A DNA stretch of 11,739 nt from Lachnospiraceae bacterium UBA1066 (GTDB lineage: Bacteria; Bacillota; Clostridia; Lachnospirales; Lachnospiraceae). The notes under the pieces were generated by a model that worked only from the letters and a program-made list of their open reading frames with translations, was not told the DNA's origin and made no database searches. The first letter of the stretch is position 1, and each line of letters begins with the position of its first letter. Below are positions 1-7,067 of the stretch, one piece after another. Position numbers and translations under genes: made by a program. The stretch covers positions 1-11,739 of the forward strand of contig DCDB01000263.1 in NCBI GenBank assembly GCA_002316215.1, written 5' to 3'.

Positions 1-61
1 TTCAGTTATCAATGTTCTGTGCCGTCCTCGTTTTGTTTATCTCTCACGCGACAGCCTAGTT

Positions 62-111
62 ACTATAACAAACCATAAAAGAAAAGTCAATACTTAATTT
101 TTATTTTTTTT
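62..111 (-). promoter_or_regulatory. Strong promoter facing out of the left edge, possibly of an rRNA operon
   Basis: On the minus strand, TTGACT (90-85) and TATAGT (67-62) are separated by exactly 17 bp. Immediately upstream (111-92) is an almost pure A/T tract rich in A on the minus strand, which resembles an UP element. The predicted transcript starts near 55 and runs off the left edge. Its leader holds ACATTGATAACTGAA (15-1), similar to the TTGAAAACT-type boxes that I know from Firmicute rRNA leaders and spacers. The promoter elements are seen directly; the rRNA assignment is inference because no rRNA sequence is inside the window. Confidence 0.6.
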
Positions 112-147
112 GATTTTCCGGAAAATTCTTCAGAATTCTTTATTTTC

Positions 148-183
148 TTCCCGGAAAGGCCCTTTTATGGGTTTTTCCGGGAA
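148..183 (-). other. Strong hairpin 24 bp downstream of radA
   Basis: Perfect 10-bp arms (148-157 and 174-183) enclose an inner 3-bp stem (160-162 with 169-171) and a loop of six bases. The position just after radA suggests a transcript end. However, the bases that follow on the minus strand are GAAAATAAAG, so there is no U tract and it is not a canonical intrinsic terminator. A second palindrome, ATTTTCCGGAAAAT, lies at 113-126 between this hairpin and the outward promoter. The rest of the gene-free stretch 1-207 holds only that promoter and its leader. Confidence 0.5.
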
Positions 184-207
184 AGACCTTTTGAATATTC
201 CTGTAAA

Positions 208-1590
208 TCAGCTGCACGCAGCGCTGATCGCTTCTTTTATTGTCGAAACAGGTATAAGCCGTATTCCTTTTATCATCTTGCAGGAAACCATATTGGACTT
301 CGGCAGAATAACATTCTTAAAGCCCAGCTTTCCGGCTTCCGCTACGCGTGTATCAGCCTGGCTTACAGCTCTGACCTCACCGGAAAGACCCACTTCGCCG
401 AAAGCCATTGTGTCATCTCGGATCGGCATGTCTTTGCGGCTCGAAACAATTGCCAGAAGGATTCCCAAATCAACGGCAGGCTCGTTCATACGGATGCCGC
501 CGGCGATATTAACGTAAGCGTCATAGGATCCAAGCTCCATCCCGCATCTTTTTTCAAGAACCGCCATGAGAAGATTCACCCGGTTGTAATCGGTTCCTGC
601 AGCAGTACGGCGCGGAAGTCCGAAATTGCTCCGACAGACTAACGCCTGTATTTCAATCAGGACAGGGCGGCTGCCTTCGATGGAGCAGGCAACAATGGAA
701 CCCGAAGCCCCTTCAGGCTTACCGCTCAGCATATATTCAGAGGGGTTCGGCACTTCAGTAAGACCATCCCCGCGCATTTCAAAAACGCCTATTTCATTTG
801 TCGAGCCAAAACGGTTTTTCACTGCCCGAAGGATACGATAGGAAGCATGCCTGTCTCCTTCAAAGTACAGAACCGTATCCACCATATGTTCCAGTACGCG
901 CGGTCCTGCGACCGAACCGTCTTTTGTCACATGGCCTACAATGAAAATCGAAACTCCCAGTCCCTTGGCAAGCATAAGAAGAATTCCCGTAGATTCCCGC
1001 ACCTGGGAAACAGAGCCCGGTGCGCTCGCAACGTTTTCGCTGAACATCGTCTGGATGGAATCTATGACACAGACATCCGGTTTCTGCTCCTCGATTACCT
1101 CCTGTATGGCTCCTAAATCCGTCTCGCACATTAGAAGGAGGCTGTCTGAGACTTCGCCGATCCGCTGCGCACGCATCTTTATCTGCTGCAGACTTTCTTC
1201 GCCTGAGATGTAAAGGACGCTTTTACCCATTGCAGCTATATTTCGACAGGCCTGCAGAAGCAGCGTCGACTTCCCGATCCCGGGATCCCCTCCGATCAGT
1301 ACAAGAGAACCTTTAATGATTCCGCCGCCAAGAACACGATCAAGCTCACCCATGCCGGTTAAGATCCGTTCATTGCTTTCCATGGATATCTCTGCAAGGC
1401 GCACCGGCCGGGTTCTGTTTCCCGGACGCTGCTTTTTTGAGCCAAGTCCCGGAGAAAGAGCCGGCGCCTTCGGTTCTTCCACAAACGTATTCCATTCATG
1501 GCAGGACGGACACTGGCCCATCCATTTTGCCGACTCATAGCCGCAGTTCTGGCAAAAAAATGCTGTCTTTTTTTTAACCTGAGCTGGCAT
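208..1590 (-). CDS. radA: DNA repair protein RadA (Sms)
   Basis: RadA is a RecA-like, hexameric ATPase that drives branch migration of recombination intermediates in the cytoplasm and aids recombinational repair. The 460-residue product has the usual length and domain order: an N-terminal zinc finger with Cys13, Cys16, Cys27 and Cys30; Walker A GDPGIGKST at 101-109; Walker B VCVIDS at about 173-178; the RadA-specific KNRFG motif at 258-262; and a C-terminal Lon-protease-like domain from about 285 onward. The start is supported by AAGGAG four bases upstream of ATG. That ribosome site overlaps the end of the preceding small gene, whose stop is 8 bp upstream, so the two are very likely cotranscribed and perhaps translationally coupled. 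Nothing is missing; the identification is secure. Confidence 0.97.
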   Translation of the reverse strand: MPAQVKKKTAFFCQNCGYESAKWMGQCPSCHEWNTFVEEPKAPALSPGLGSKKQRPGNRTRPVRLAEISMESNERILTGMGELDRVLGGGIIKGSLVLIGGDPGIGKSTLLLQACRNIAAMGKSVLYISGEESLQQIKMRAQRIGEVSDSLLLMCETDLGAIQEVIEEQKPDVCVIDSIQTMFSENVASAPGSVSQVRESTGILLMLAKGLGVSIFIVGHVTKDGSVAGPRVLEHMVDTVLYFEGDRHASYRILRAVKNRFGSTNEIGVFEMRGDGLTEVPNPSEYMLSGKPEGASGSIVACSIEGSRPVLIEIQALVCRSNFGLPRRTAAGTDYNRVNLLMAVLEKRCGMELGSYDAYVNIAGGIRMNEPAVDLGILLAIVSSRKDMPIRDDTMAFGEVGLSGEVRAVSQADTRVAEAGKLGFKNVILPKSNMVSCKMIKGIRLIPVSTIKEAISAACS

Positions 1591-1598
1591 TATTCTCC

Positions 1599-2012
1599 TT
1601 ATTTCTTTACGATTTTAACTTCAGCGCAGCTATTGCTGCCAAGTTCCACGCTAAAGGAAAGCTTTCCGCCCAGATTCGTCTTCTGATCGTCACGCGCCTC
1701 TTCGTTTATATAAACAGAATATTCAGAATCCGGTTCTCCTTCAACGGTAATCTGGGCATCCTCCGGTCCGTCAACTGTAAAGCTCATGCTTCCGTCGCCA
1801 TAGGTAAGATGTGAAACAGCCGTTCCTGGAACAGATTCGTAAACGAACATGTCATTCCGTTCAAGCCGCGTAATTTCCCTGAAGGTTTTGACCTTATATA
1901 CATCACCGTCATGGCTGAAATCAGAGAGTTTTGTTTTCTCATCCAGCTCATAATCACCGAAACTTATGCTGCCGTCTTCTTCTGCACGAATCAACGTTTT
2001 TACTGCTGCCAT
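1599..2012 (-). CDS. Conserved small protein of unknown function between clpC and radA
   Basis: The 137-residue product has no signal peptide and no membrane segment. It is acidic and looks like a mostly beta-strand protein. The segment at 18-63 (from FGDYEL to ESVPGT) is followed by a second half with alternating hydrophobic residues (about 74-135) suggestive of a small beta sandwich. I recall close relatives in Lachnospiraceae, some labelled 'endosialidase' in databases; nothing in the sequence supports an enzyme, and I would not carry that name over. A GGAGG site lies 8 bp before ATG. It sits 81 bp after clpC and 8 bp before radA in the same direction, which suggests a role tied to stress or protein quality control, but this is guilt by association only. 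Confidence 0.85.
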   Translation of the reverse strand: MAAVKTLIRAEEDGSISFGDYELDEKTKLSDFSHDGDVYKVKTFREITRLERNDMFVYESVPGTAVSHLTYGDGSMSFTVDGPEDAQITVEGEPDSEYSVYINEEARDDQKTNLGGKLSFSVELGSNSCAEVKIVKK

Positions 2013-2093
2013 TTTACTTTCCTCCGTTTTTTATGGTTGATAATTCCTTTATTTATGCAGCGGCCGGTTTTTAAAACCTGCCGGAAAATGAAA

Positions 2094-4547
2094 TCACTGA
2101 TCAGCTATCGTAAACTTAAACTCATTTTGTTCAAGGCGCACCGTCACCCTGCTGTCTTTGGGAATTGTACCCTGAAGCACCATATCCGAAAGCGGATTCT
2201 CAATTTTATCCTGTATGACACGTCTCAGCGGCCTTGCACCGAATTTTGTCGAAAAGCCTGTTTTGCCAATCTGCTTCTTAACAGAAGGCGTAAGCGAAAG
2301 CGAAATCCCCAGACTGTCCTTTGCACGCCCGACTAATTTTTTTGCCATAAGGCCTACGATTTCCTCGACCTGTTTTTCATTTAAGGGATGAAAAACAATA
2401 ATCTCATCTATCCTGTTTAAAAATTCAGGACGGAATATTTTCTTGACTTCTTCCATGACGCCATTTTTCATCCGGTCATAATCTTTCCGGGCGTCATCCT
2501 GCACACCGAATCCAAGCTTTTTTGGATCCACAATAGACTGGGCGCCCGCATTGGACGTCATGATAATACAAGTGTTTTTGAAATCGACGCGGTGGCCGTG
2601 GGCATCCGTAATGTGGCCTTCGTCAAGAACCTGAAGAAGGATGTTAAAAACATCCGGATGAGCCTTCTCAATTTCGTCAAACAGAATGACACTGTACGGA
2701 TGCCTCCGTACCTGTTCTGACAGCTGTCCGCCTTCATCATATCCCACATAGCCCGGAGGCGAACCGATCATCTTGGAGACGCTGTATTTTTCCATATATT
2801 CGGACATATCAACACGGATCATGCTCTGTTCCGAACCAAAAACAGCCTCGGCGACAGCCTTCGACAATTCCGTTTTCCCAACGCCTGTCGGTCCTAAGAA
2901 AAGGAAAGATCCTGTCGGGCGGTTCGGGTCTTTAAGGCCGACTCGTCCGCGCTTAATCGCCCCTGCCACCGCCTTCACAGCTTCATCCTGTCCTATTACC
3001 CTTTTATGGAGGTTAGTTTCTAATTTTGCAAGACGTCGTGACTCTTCTTCAGCAAGACGGGAAACCGGTATTTTTGTCCATTCGGATACAACAGACGCAA
3101 TGGTATTCTCATTTACGACAAGATCTTTTTTCGCTGTTTCAGTGTTGAAATGCTCTTTCGCCTTATCCAGTTTTTCCTGCTCTTCTTCCTGCTCTTTTTG
3201 AATGGCCCTGGCCTTTTCCATATCACCCGATATGATAGCCCTTTCCTTTTCAGCCGACAGTTCCCTTATGGCCTGTTCTTCTTCGACCAGTTTTTCACTG
3301 CTCCGGCTGTTTCCAAGGCGAACCTTTGCAGCTGCCTCATCAATAAGGTCAATACCTTTATCCGGAAGACGCCTGTCGTTGATGTAACGTTCGGACAGAG
3401 TCACCGCTGCCTTCAGGGCATCATCCGTAATACGGACTCCGTGATGGCTTTCGTAATAAGGGCGCAAACCTTTTAGAATTGCATAAGACTGGTCACTCGT
3501 CGGTTCTTCAACCATAACCGGCTGAAAACGCCGTTCAAGAGCAGCATCTTTTTCAATATATTTTCTGTACTCATCGATGGTTGTCGCACCGATGATCTGT
3601 ATTTCACCGCGTGAAAGGGAAGGCTTTAGGATGTTGGAAGCATCCAGTGCGCCTTCAGCACCGCCCGCACCGATAATTGTGTGCAATTCATCAATAAAAA
3701 GCAGGATGTTCTTATTCTCAGAGGCTTCTTTTACAACATTCTTTATTCTTTCCTCGAACTCTCCCCTGTATTTGGACCCTGCTACCATCCCTGAAAGATC
3801 AAGTGTAACAACACGCTTATCCTTAACAGTATCCGGTACAAGCCCCCAGGAAATTCTCTGGGCAAGTCCTTCTGCAATTGCCGTCTTTCCGACACCCGGT
3901 TCGCCGATAAGGCATGGATTATTTTTGGTTCTGCGGCTTAAGATCTGCATCACCCGCCCGATTTCTTCTTCCCTGCCCACGACAGGATCAAGGGTGCCCT
4001 GCGACGCCGCCAAAGTGAGGTCCCGGCTGTATTCATCCAGAGTCGGAGTCGGGCTTTCCTCGGATTTCATTGCACGGCCGCTGTAAATATCTCCCGATTC
4101 GAAATATTTCTCAGCGCCCATTGCCACAATCGTGTCACCGTACATTTTCTTGATATCAATACCCATCGTGTGAAGAAGCCGCGTTCCGACACATTCTGTG
4201 TCCTGCAGCATCGCAAGAAGAATATGCTCCGTACCCGCCGTCTGCGAACCAAGTCTTGAAGCAATTGTACATGAGGCAGCCATGACGCCCGCTGCCCGCG
4301 GCGAATATCCCTGTTTTTCTCCTATAGCCACACCCCCCTGAGGGGAAATAAGCCTGTCAATCAAAGACATCAGCTTGTCAAGTTCTATCCCTGCGTCCGA
4401 AAGCACAACGGAAGCTGTTCCGCCGGTCGCCTTGAGGAGCCCGACAAGGAGATGCTCCGTGCCGACATAGTTCTGACGGCAATAGTGCGCTGTTCTTTCC
4501 GCCAGGCCAATCGCCTTCAGCGCCTCCTCAGTATACTTATCCTTCAT
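2094..4547 (-). CDS. clpC: ATP-dependent Clp protease ATP-binding subunit ClpC
   Basis: ClpC is a class I Hsp100 AAA+ unfoldase that feeds proteins to the ClpP peptidase. The 817-residue product has the full family layout: two N-terminal Clp repeats (about 3-145); D1 with Walker A GEPGVGKT at 215-222, Walker B LLFIDE at 282-287 and the ALERRF arginine-finger segment at 336-341; a short coiled-coil middle domain of the UVR type at about 420-475; and D2 with Walker A GPTGVGKT at 552-559 and Walker B ILFDE at 621-625. LGF at 678-680 is in the position of the ClpP-docking loop. The middle domain is ClpC-like and much shorter than that of ClpB. Its ATG overlaps the stop of the upstream GntR gene (ATGA), so the two are translationally coupled. 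The usual partners ctsR, mcsA and mcsB are absent here, so adaptor use may differ from Bacillus. Confidence 0.95.
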   Translation of the reverse strand: MKDKYTEEALKAIGLAERTAHYCRQNYVGTEHLLVGLLKATGGTASVVLSDAGIELDKLMSLIDRLISPQGGVAIGEKQGYSPRAAGVMAASCTIASRLGSQTAGTEHILLAMLQDTECVGTRLLHTMGIDIKKMYGDTIVAMGAEKYFESGDIYSGRAMKSEESPTPTLDEYSRDLTLAASQGTLDPVVGREEEIGRVMQILSRRTKNNPCLIGEPGVGKTAIAEGLAQRISWGLVPDTVKDKRVVTLDLSGMVAGSKYRGEFEERIKNVVKEASENKNILLFIDELHTIIGAGGAEGALDASNILKPSLSRGEIQIIGATTIDEYRKYIEKDAALERRFQPVMVEEPTSDQSYAILKGLRPYYESHHGVRITDDALKAAVTLSERYINDRRLPDKGIDLIDEAAAKVRLGNSRSSEKLVEEEQAIRELSAEKERAIISGDMEKARAIQKEQEEEQEKLDKAKEHFNTETAKKDLVVNENTIASVVSEWTKIPVSRLAEEESRRLAKLETNLHKRVIGQDEAVKAVAGAIKRGRVGLKDPNRPTGSFLFLGPTGVGKTELSKAVAEAVFGSEQSMIRVDMSEYMEKYSVSKMIGSPPGYVGYDEGGQLSEQVRRHPYSVILFDEIEKAHPDVFNILLQVLDEGHITDAHGHRVDFKNTCIIMTSNAGAQSIVDPKKLGFGVQDDARKDYDRMKNGVMEEVKKIFRPEFLNRIDEIIVFHPLNEKQVEEIVGLMAKKLVGRAKDSLGISLSLTPSVKKQIGKTGFSTKFGARPLRRVIQDKIENPLSDMVLQGTIPKDSRVTVRLEQNEFKFTIADQ

Positions 4548-4912
4548 TTGTACTCCTCGTAAATTTCATCTATTAAGTCGTGTACTTCGCGTTTCGTAAT
4601 ATTCTTGCAGCTTGCTTTAGCCAATGCCATCCTGAGATCTTCCCGGAGTGCGGCTATTGCCTTCATTTTCTCCTTATCCACATAAACAACCGCACCTTTT
4701 CTGCGGTCTACTGCCAGAAAGCCTTCTTCCTTCAAAACGGAATAAGCCTTATTTACGGTATGCATATTAATCCCGGCCGTTTCGGCCAGCTGACGGACTG
4801 AAGGAAGGCTCTCACCTTCCCGGATCATATCTGTCGCAATGCCCAGGATAATCTGATTACACAGCTGGAGATAAATTGCTTCATCGCTGTTGAAATCAAT
4901 CTGAATATACAT
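4544..4912 (-). CDS. GntR-family transcriptional regulator, YtrA type
   Basis: This is a DNA-binding repressor of the GntR family. From the chosen start the protein has 122 residues: an N-terminal winged helix-turn-helix (about 10-78) with the characteristic LPSVRQLAE at 36-44 and HTVNKAYSVL at 51-60, then only about 45 residues of helical tail. This short tail is typical of the YtrA subfamily, which lacks a large effector domain. A start at 4924 is open in frame, but its ATG has no spacing to a ribosome site; the ATG at 4912 has GGAGG five bases upstream, so I prefer it. The stop overlaps the start of clpC. An inverted repeat across the promoter suggests autoregulation of the whole gntR-clpC-radA operon. 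The ligand or signal is unknown. Confidence 0.93.
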   Translation of the reverse strand: MYIQIDFNSDEAIYLQLCNQIILGIATDMIREGESLPSVRQLAETAGINMHTVNKAYSVLKEEGFLAVDRRKGAVVYVDKEKMKAIAALREDLRMALAKASCKNITKREVHDLIDEIYEEYK

Positions 4913-4928
4913 GGCTTCCTCCATCCTT

Positions 4929-4951
4929 CTGTTATACGTTTACTATAACAG
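4929..4951 (-). promoter_or_regulatory. Likely GntR operator: perfect 8-bp inverted repeat over the -10 box
   Basis: CTGTTATA (4951-4944 on the minus strand) and TATAACAG (4936-4929) form perfect arms around a 7-bp centre. The repeat covers the -10 box and the predicted transcription start, which is where a repressor would block initiation. Binding by the adjacent regulator is inference; the symmetry is seen directly. Confidence 0.7.
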
Positions 4952-4970
4952 CAGTACAGGGAAAATGCAA
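4942..4970 (-). promoter_or_regulatory. Promoter of the gntR-clpC-radA operon
   Basis: TTGCAT (4970-4965) and TATAGT (4947-4942) are separated by 17 bp on the minus strand. The start of transcription is expected near 4935, giving a short leader of about 23 bases before the ATG at 4912. The -35 box starts 4 bp after the stop codon of the upstream lipoprotein gene, with no terminator in between. Confidence 0.75.
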
Positions 4971-4973
4971 GCC

Positions 4974-5723
4974 TTACCCAAGACCTGCGCCGCCGACTGT
5001 ATAATGATACTGTATCCCGAGCAGATTATTTGAATCGGATTTTGGTTCAATATGGAAACTGTCAATAAACTGCTGCTCACCGGCCGGAGAATCCAGGGCC
5101 GCTACGATCTCATAAGAACCGTCGGAGTTGGAAACAGCACTTACAAAAATTGCCGTATTTTCAGGCCGCGGATCCATTTTTACATAATAGTATCCATCAT
5201 CATGAAGAGAGATGCGGTGGATCTGATCCGGAATAGAAGGAAGCGTCGTCGTCTCGCCGAAAAGAATCCGCGCTCCTTCTTCAACAACATCCGCACCCAG
5301 AATCAAATAGGTCTGATCTCCGTTGTAGGATGCCCCCGGAGCCAGGGTACCGTAAAAATTGAAATAAAAGAAAAGGGCTGTCCAGTACATAACCGAATTG
5401 CTGGGGTCATAATCCAGCTGCGTAAGATACTTGGTCATCATCAGAGCATCGAGAGGCTTCAGCATCCCTGTTATCGTATCATCTACAACCATCTGAGAAC
5501 TTTCCTTAGATGATGCAGCGGCAGTTGAAGATGCGGAAGATGATGTCAGTGATCCCGAATCTGTTACAGTAGGATTTTCCGCCTCCGTCGATACCGAAGC
5601 ATCAGCCGATGAAGTCTTTCCCGATGAAGCGGCTGTTCCGGATGCCGCAGATCCCCCCGATCCGCAGGCTGCAAGCGAAAATACCATAAGAAGTGATAAC
5701 GCAATGGATAATACTTTTTTCAT
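4974..5723 (-). CDS. Lipoprotein of unknown function
   Basis: The 249-residue product starts with a type II signal peptide: two lysines, a hydrophobic stretch and lipobox LAAC with Cys20. It is therefore exported and lipid-anchored on the outer face of the membrane. Residues 21-77 are a low-complexity linker of Ser, Ala, Thr and Gly. The remaining domain (about 78-249) is rich in aromatic residues (for example YWTALFFYFNFYG at 113-125) and has beta-strand-like stretches such as YYYVKMDPR at 178-186. I do not recognise a family. GAGGAG lies about 8 bp upstream of ATG. The gene begins 33 bp after the AEC transporter gene, so the two may share a transcript. No terminator is visible after it. Confidence 0.88.
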   Translation of the reverse strand: MKKVLSIALSLLMVFSLAACGSGGSAASGTAASSGKTSSADASVSTEAENPTVTDSGSLTSSSASSTAAASSKESSQMVVDDTITGMLKPLDALMMTKYLTQLDYDPSNSVMYWTALFFYFNFYGTLAPGASYNGDQTYLILGADVVEEGARILFGETTTLPSIPDQIHRISLHDDGYYYVKMDPRPENTAIFVSAVSNSDGSYEIVAALDSPAGEQQFIDSFHIEPKSDSNNLLGIQYHYTVGGAGLG

Positions 5724-5756
5724 AGATTTTCTCCTCTTTTATTGTTTTTCTGCAAG

Positions 5757-6683
5757 TCACACAGCAAGGCTGACAATCGTGATCGTGATTACAGAAAAAA
5801 TCGTGGTAAAGATGATACCCTTTGTCAAAAGCTCCGTATCTTCCCCATAAAAACGCGCCAGCATAAGCGGCATGTTCCCGACAGGTACGGAAATTGCAAT
5901 TGCCGATGACGCAGTCACGAGACTGTCGTGAACCAGCATTTTCAGGAAGAAAATGAAAACAATCGGAAAGACAATCTGTCTTAGGACAGTGAATAAATAT
6001 ATATGCGGATCGTTGAACACGGATGCCAGATCCATGTCCGCAAGAGTTGCTCCTATGACAAAAACGGCAAGAAAGGTAACCGGGGTTGACAGATATTTAA
6101 AAGCAGTCGAAACGATACCCGGAACGCCTGTCCCGGTAAAAAAGATCAAAAGGGCAATCACAGAAGTTACCGTACCGGGATTTATCAGTGATCTTAGCTT
6201 AAAAGAAGTTTTTGATGCATCTTCTCCCCGACGGATCACAGCGATTCCATATGTATAAATCAACAGATTGAAAAAGAGAGCAAAAATCGCAAGGTAAAGA
6301 ACCGACCGGCTTCCCAGCACCGCCTGCGCCAGCGGCATTCCGATAAAACCGGTATTTCCGAAGACTGTCATAAGGTTATAACACTTCCAGTCCTTTTTCG
6401 GTGCGCGGAGCAGCCTGCCCATAATAAGGCCGATCAGGATCATAATCGCATAGGCAGCGACTGATATCATCACCATCACGAGTGCCGAGCTCATCGAAGG
6501 ACGATCCTCCTGATTCATGACAGCCGAAAGAATCAGGGCCGGATTGCAGACGTTGACAATCAGCCACGTCATATCTTTTATGCCCGCATCAGAAATCATC
6601 CTCTTTTTTTTCGTCAGATAGCCGATAATAATAAATACAAAAATGATACACATCTGACCGAGCACTACAGTAGTATCCATCAT
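5757..6683 (-). CDS. AEC-family transporter (auxin efflux carrier/malate permease type)
   Basis: An integral membrane carrier of the AEC family, whose bacterial members move organic acids or similar small molecules; the substrate cannot be told from the sequence. The 308 residues match the family length and form about ten hydrophobic segments in two halves. Family-type motifs are visible: CNPAL at 46-50 in the first half, GNTGFIGMPLA at 109-119, and SVPVGNMPLMLA at 265-276 in the second half. Two ATG codons lie in tandem (6683 and 6680). The purine-rich ribosome site AGAGGGG touches the first, so the second may be the one used; the difference is one residue. The gene follows rubredoxin after a structured 124-bp spacer and precedes the lipoprotein gene. 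Confidence 0.92.
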   Translation of the reverse strand: MMDTTVVLGQMCIIFVFIIIGYLTKKKRMISDAGIKDMTWLIVNVCNPALILSAVMNQEDRPSMSSALVMVMISVAAYAIMILIGLIMGRLLRAPKKDWKCYNLMTVFGNTGFIGMPLAQAVLGSRSVLYLAIFALFFNLLIYTYGIAVIRRGEDASKTSFKLRSLINPGTVTSVIALLIFFTGTGVPGIVSTAFKYLSTPVTFLAVFVIGATLADMDLASVFNDPHIYLFTVLRQIVFPIVFIFFLKMLVHDSLVTASSAIAISVPVGNMPLMLARFYGEDTELLTKGIIFTTIFSVITITIVSLAV

Positions 6684-6692
6684 CCCCTCTTT

Positions 6693-6708
6693 CCGGCCTT
6701 ACGACCGG
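6693..6708 (-). other. Hairpin with GTAA loop just before the AEC ribosome site
   Basis: On the minus strand CCGGTC and GGCCGG pair over six positions (one T-G wobble) around a GTAA tetraloop of GNRA type. The 3' arm ends two bases before the ribosome binding site of the AEC gene, so the hairpin could affect translation. Confidence 0.4.
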
Positions 6709-6732
6709 CATAAGATCGGTTTTTCCCGGCTT

Positions 6733-6757
6733 GGCATTCGTAAATACGGTATATGCC
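6733..6757 (-). other. Middle hairpin of the rubredoxin-AEC spacer
   Basis: GGCAT (6757-6753) pairs with ATGCC (6737-6733) on the minus strand. The enclosed 15 bases contain a further CGTA/TACG pairing. It lies between two GTAA-loop hairpins; no function is assigned. Confidence 0.35.
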
Positions 6758-6764
6758 ACAAACA

Positions 6765-6782
6765 GACCGTCTTACGACGGCC
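6765..6782 (-). terminator. Hairpin after rubredoxin, weak terminator candidate
   Basis: A 7-bp stem (6782-6776 with 6771-6765, one G-T wobble) with a GTAA loop starts 25 bp after the rubredoxin stop codon. The following bases, TGTTTG, are only moderately T-rich, so termination would be partial at best. Confidence 0.35.
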
Positions 6783-6807
6783 TGCCCATGTTCCGTTATA
6801 TTTTTAA

Positions 6808-6969
6808 TTATTCTGCCTTGCTGAACTGGTCCTTGCCTACGCCGCAAAGCGGGCATACCCATTCTTCAGGAATATCCGCCCATTCAGTTCCCGGTGCAAT
6901 TCCATTATCAGGATCGCCGACTGCCGGGTCATAAACGTAGCCGCAAACATCACATACAAATTTGCCCAT
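6808..6969 (-). CDS. Rubredoxin
   Basis: Rubredoxin is a small cytoplasmic one-electron carrier with a single iron held by four cysteines. In anaerobes it often passes electrons to oxygen- or peroxide-reducing enzymes. The 53-residue product reads clearly on the minus strand: Cys6 and Cys9 in CDVCGYVYD and Cys39 and Cys42 in VCPLCGV, with the family's PGT (26-28) and the aromatic residues Tyr11, Tyr13, Trp30, Trp37 and Phe49. Length and spacing are normal. An AGGAGG site lies 7 bp upstream of ATG. The gene has its own extended -10 promoter and is flanked by metQ and the AEC transporter, neither of which is a known electron partner. Confidence 0.97.
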   Translation of the reverse strand: MGKFVCDVCGYVYDPAVGDPDNGIAPGTEWADIPEEWVCPLCGVGKDQFSKAE

Positions 6970-7018
6970 TTATTTTTCCTCCTGTTTAATCAGCTTTATG
7001 AATACCGCTGTTTAACAG

Positions 7019-7027
7019 ATTATATCA
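7019..7027 (-). promoter_or_regulatory. Extended -10 promoter of rubredoxin
   Basis: TGATATAAT on the minus strand gives a perfect -10 box (7024-7019) with the TGn extension. No good -35 box is found 17 bp upstream (TTTCAT at best), which is acceptable for extended -10 promoters. The leader to the ATG would be about 43 bases. Confidence 0.6.
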
Positions 7028-7067
7028 GACAGGAGCTTAAAATGAAAGAACAATCTTTATCAGTTGT

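Noticed and set aside
110..517. Open frame on the plus strand opposite the radA 3' end
   Set aside because: It has no family resemblance and overlaps radA, which has full domain evidence on the other strand. The other long plus-strand frames opposite radA, clpC, purD, metN and metI were dropped for the same reason.
2047..2093. Terminator between clpC and the small gene
   Set aside because: Only short CCGG and GGTTTT/AAAACC pairings are present with no stable stem followed by T, so I treat the genes as one operon.
4913..4924. Longer gntR start at ATG 4924
   Set aside because: Its purine-rich site touches the ATG with no spacing, while the ATG at 4912 has GGAGG five bases upstream.
6680..6862. 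Minus-strand frame of 60 codons overlapping the rubredoxin end
   Set aside because: It is out of frame with rubredoxin, covers the hairpin spacer and resembles no protein; the rubredoxin frame has all four iron-binding cysteines.
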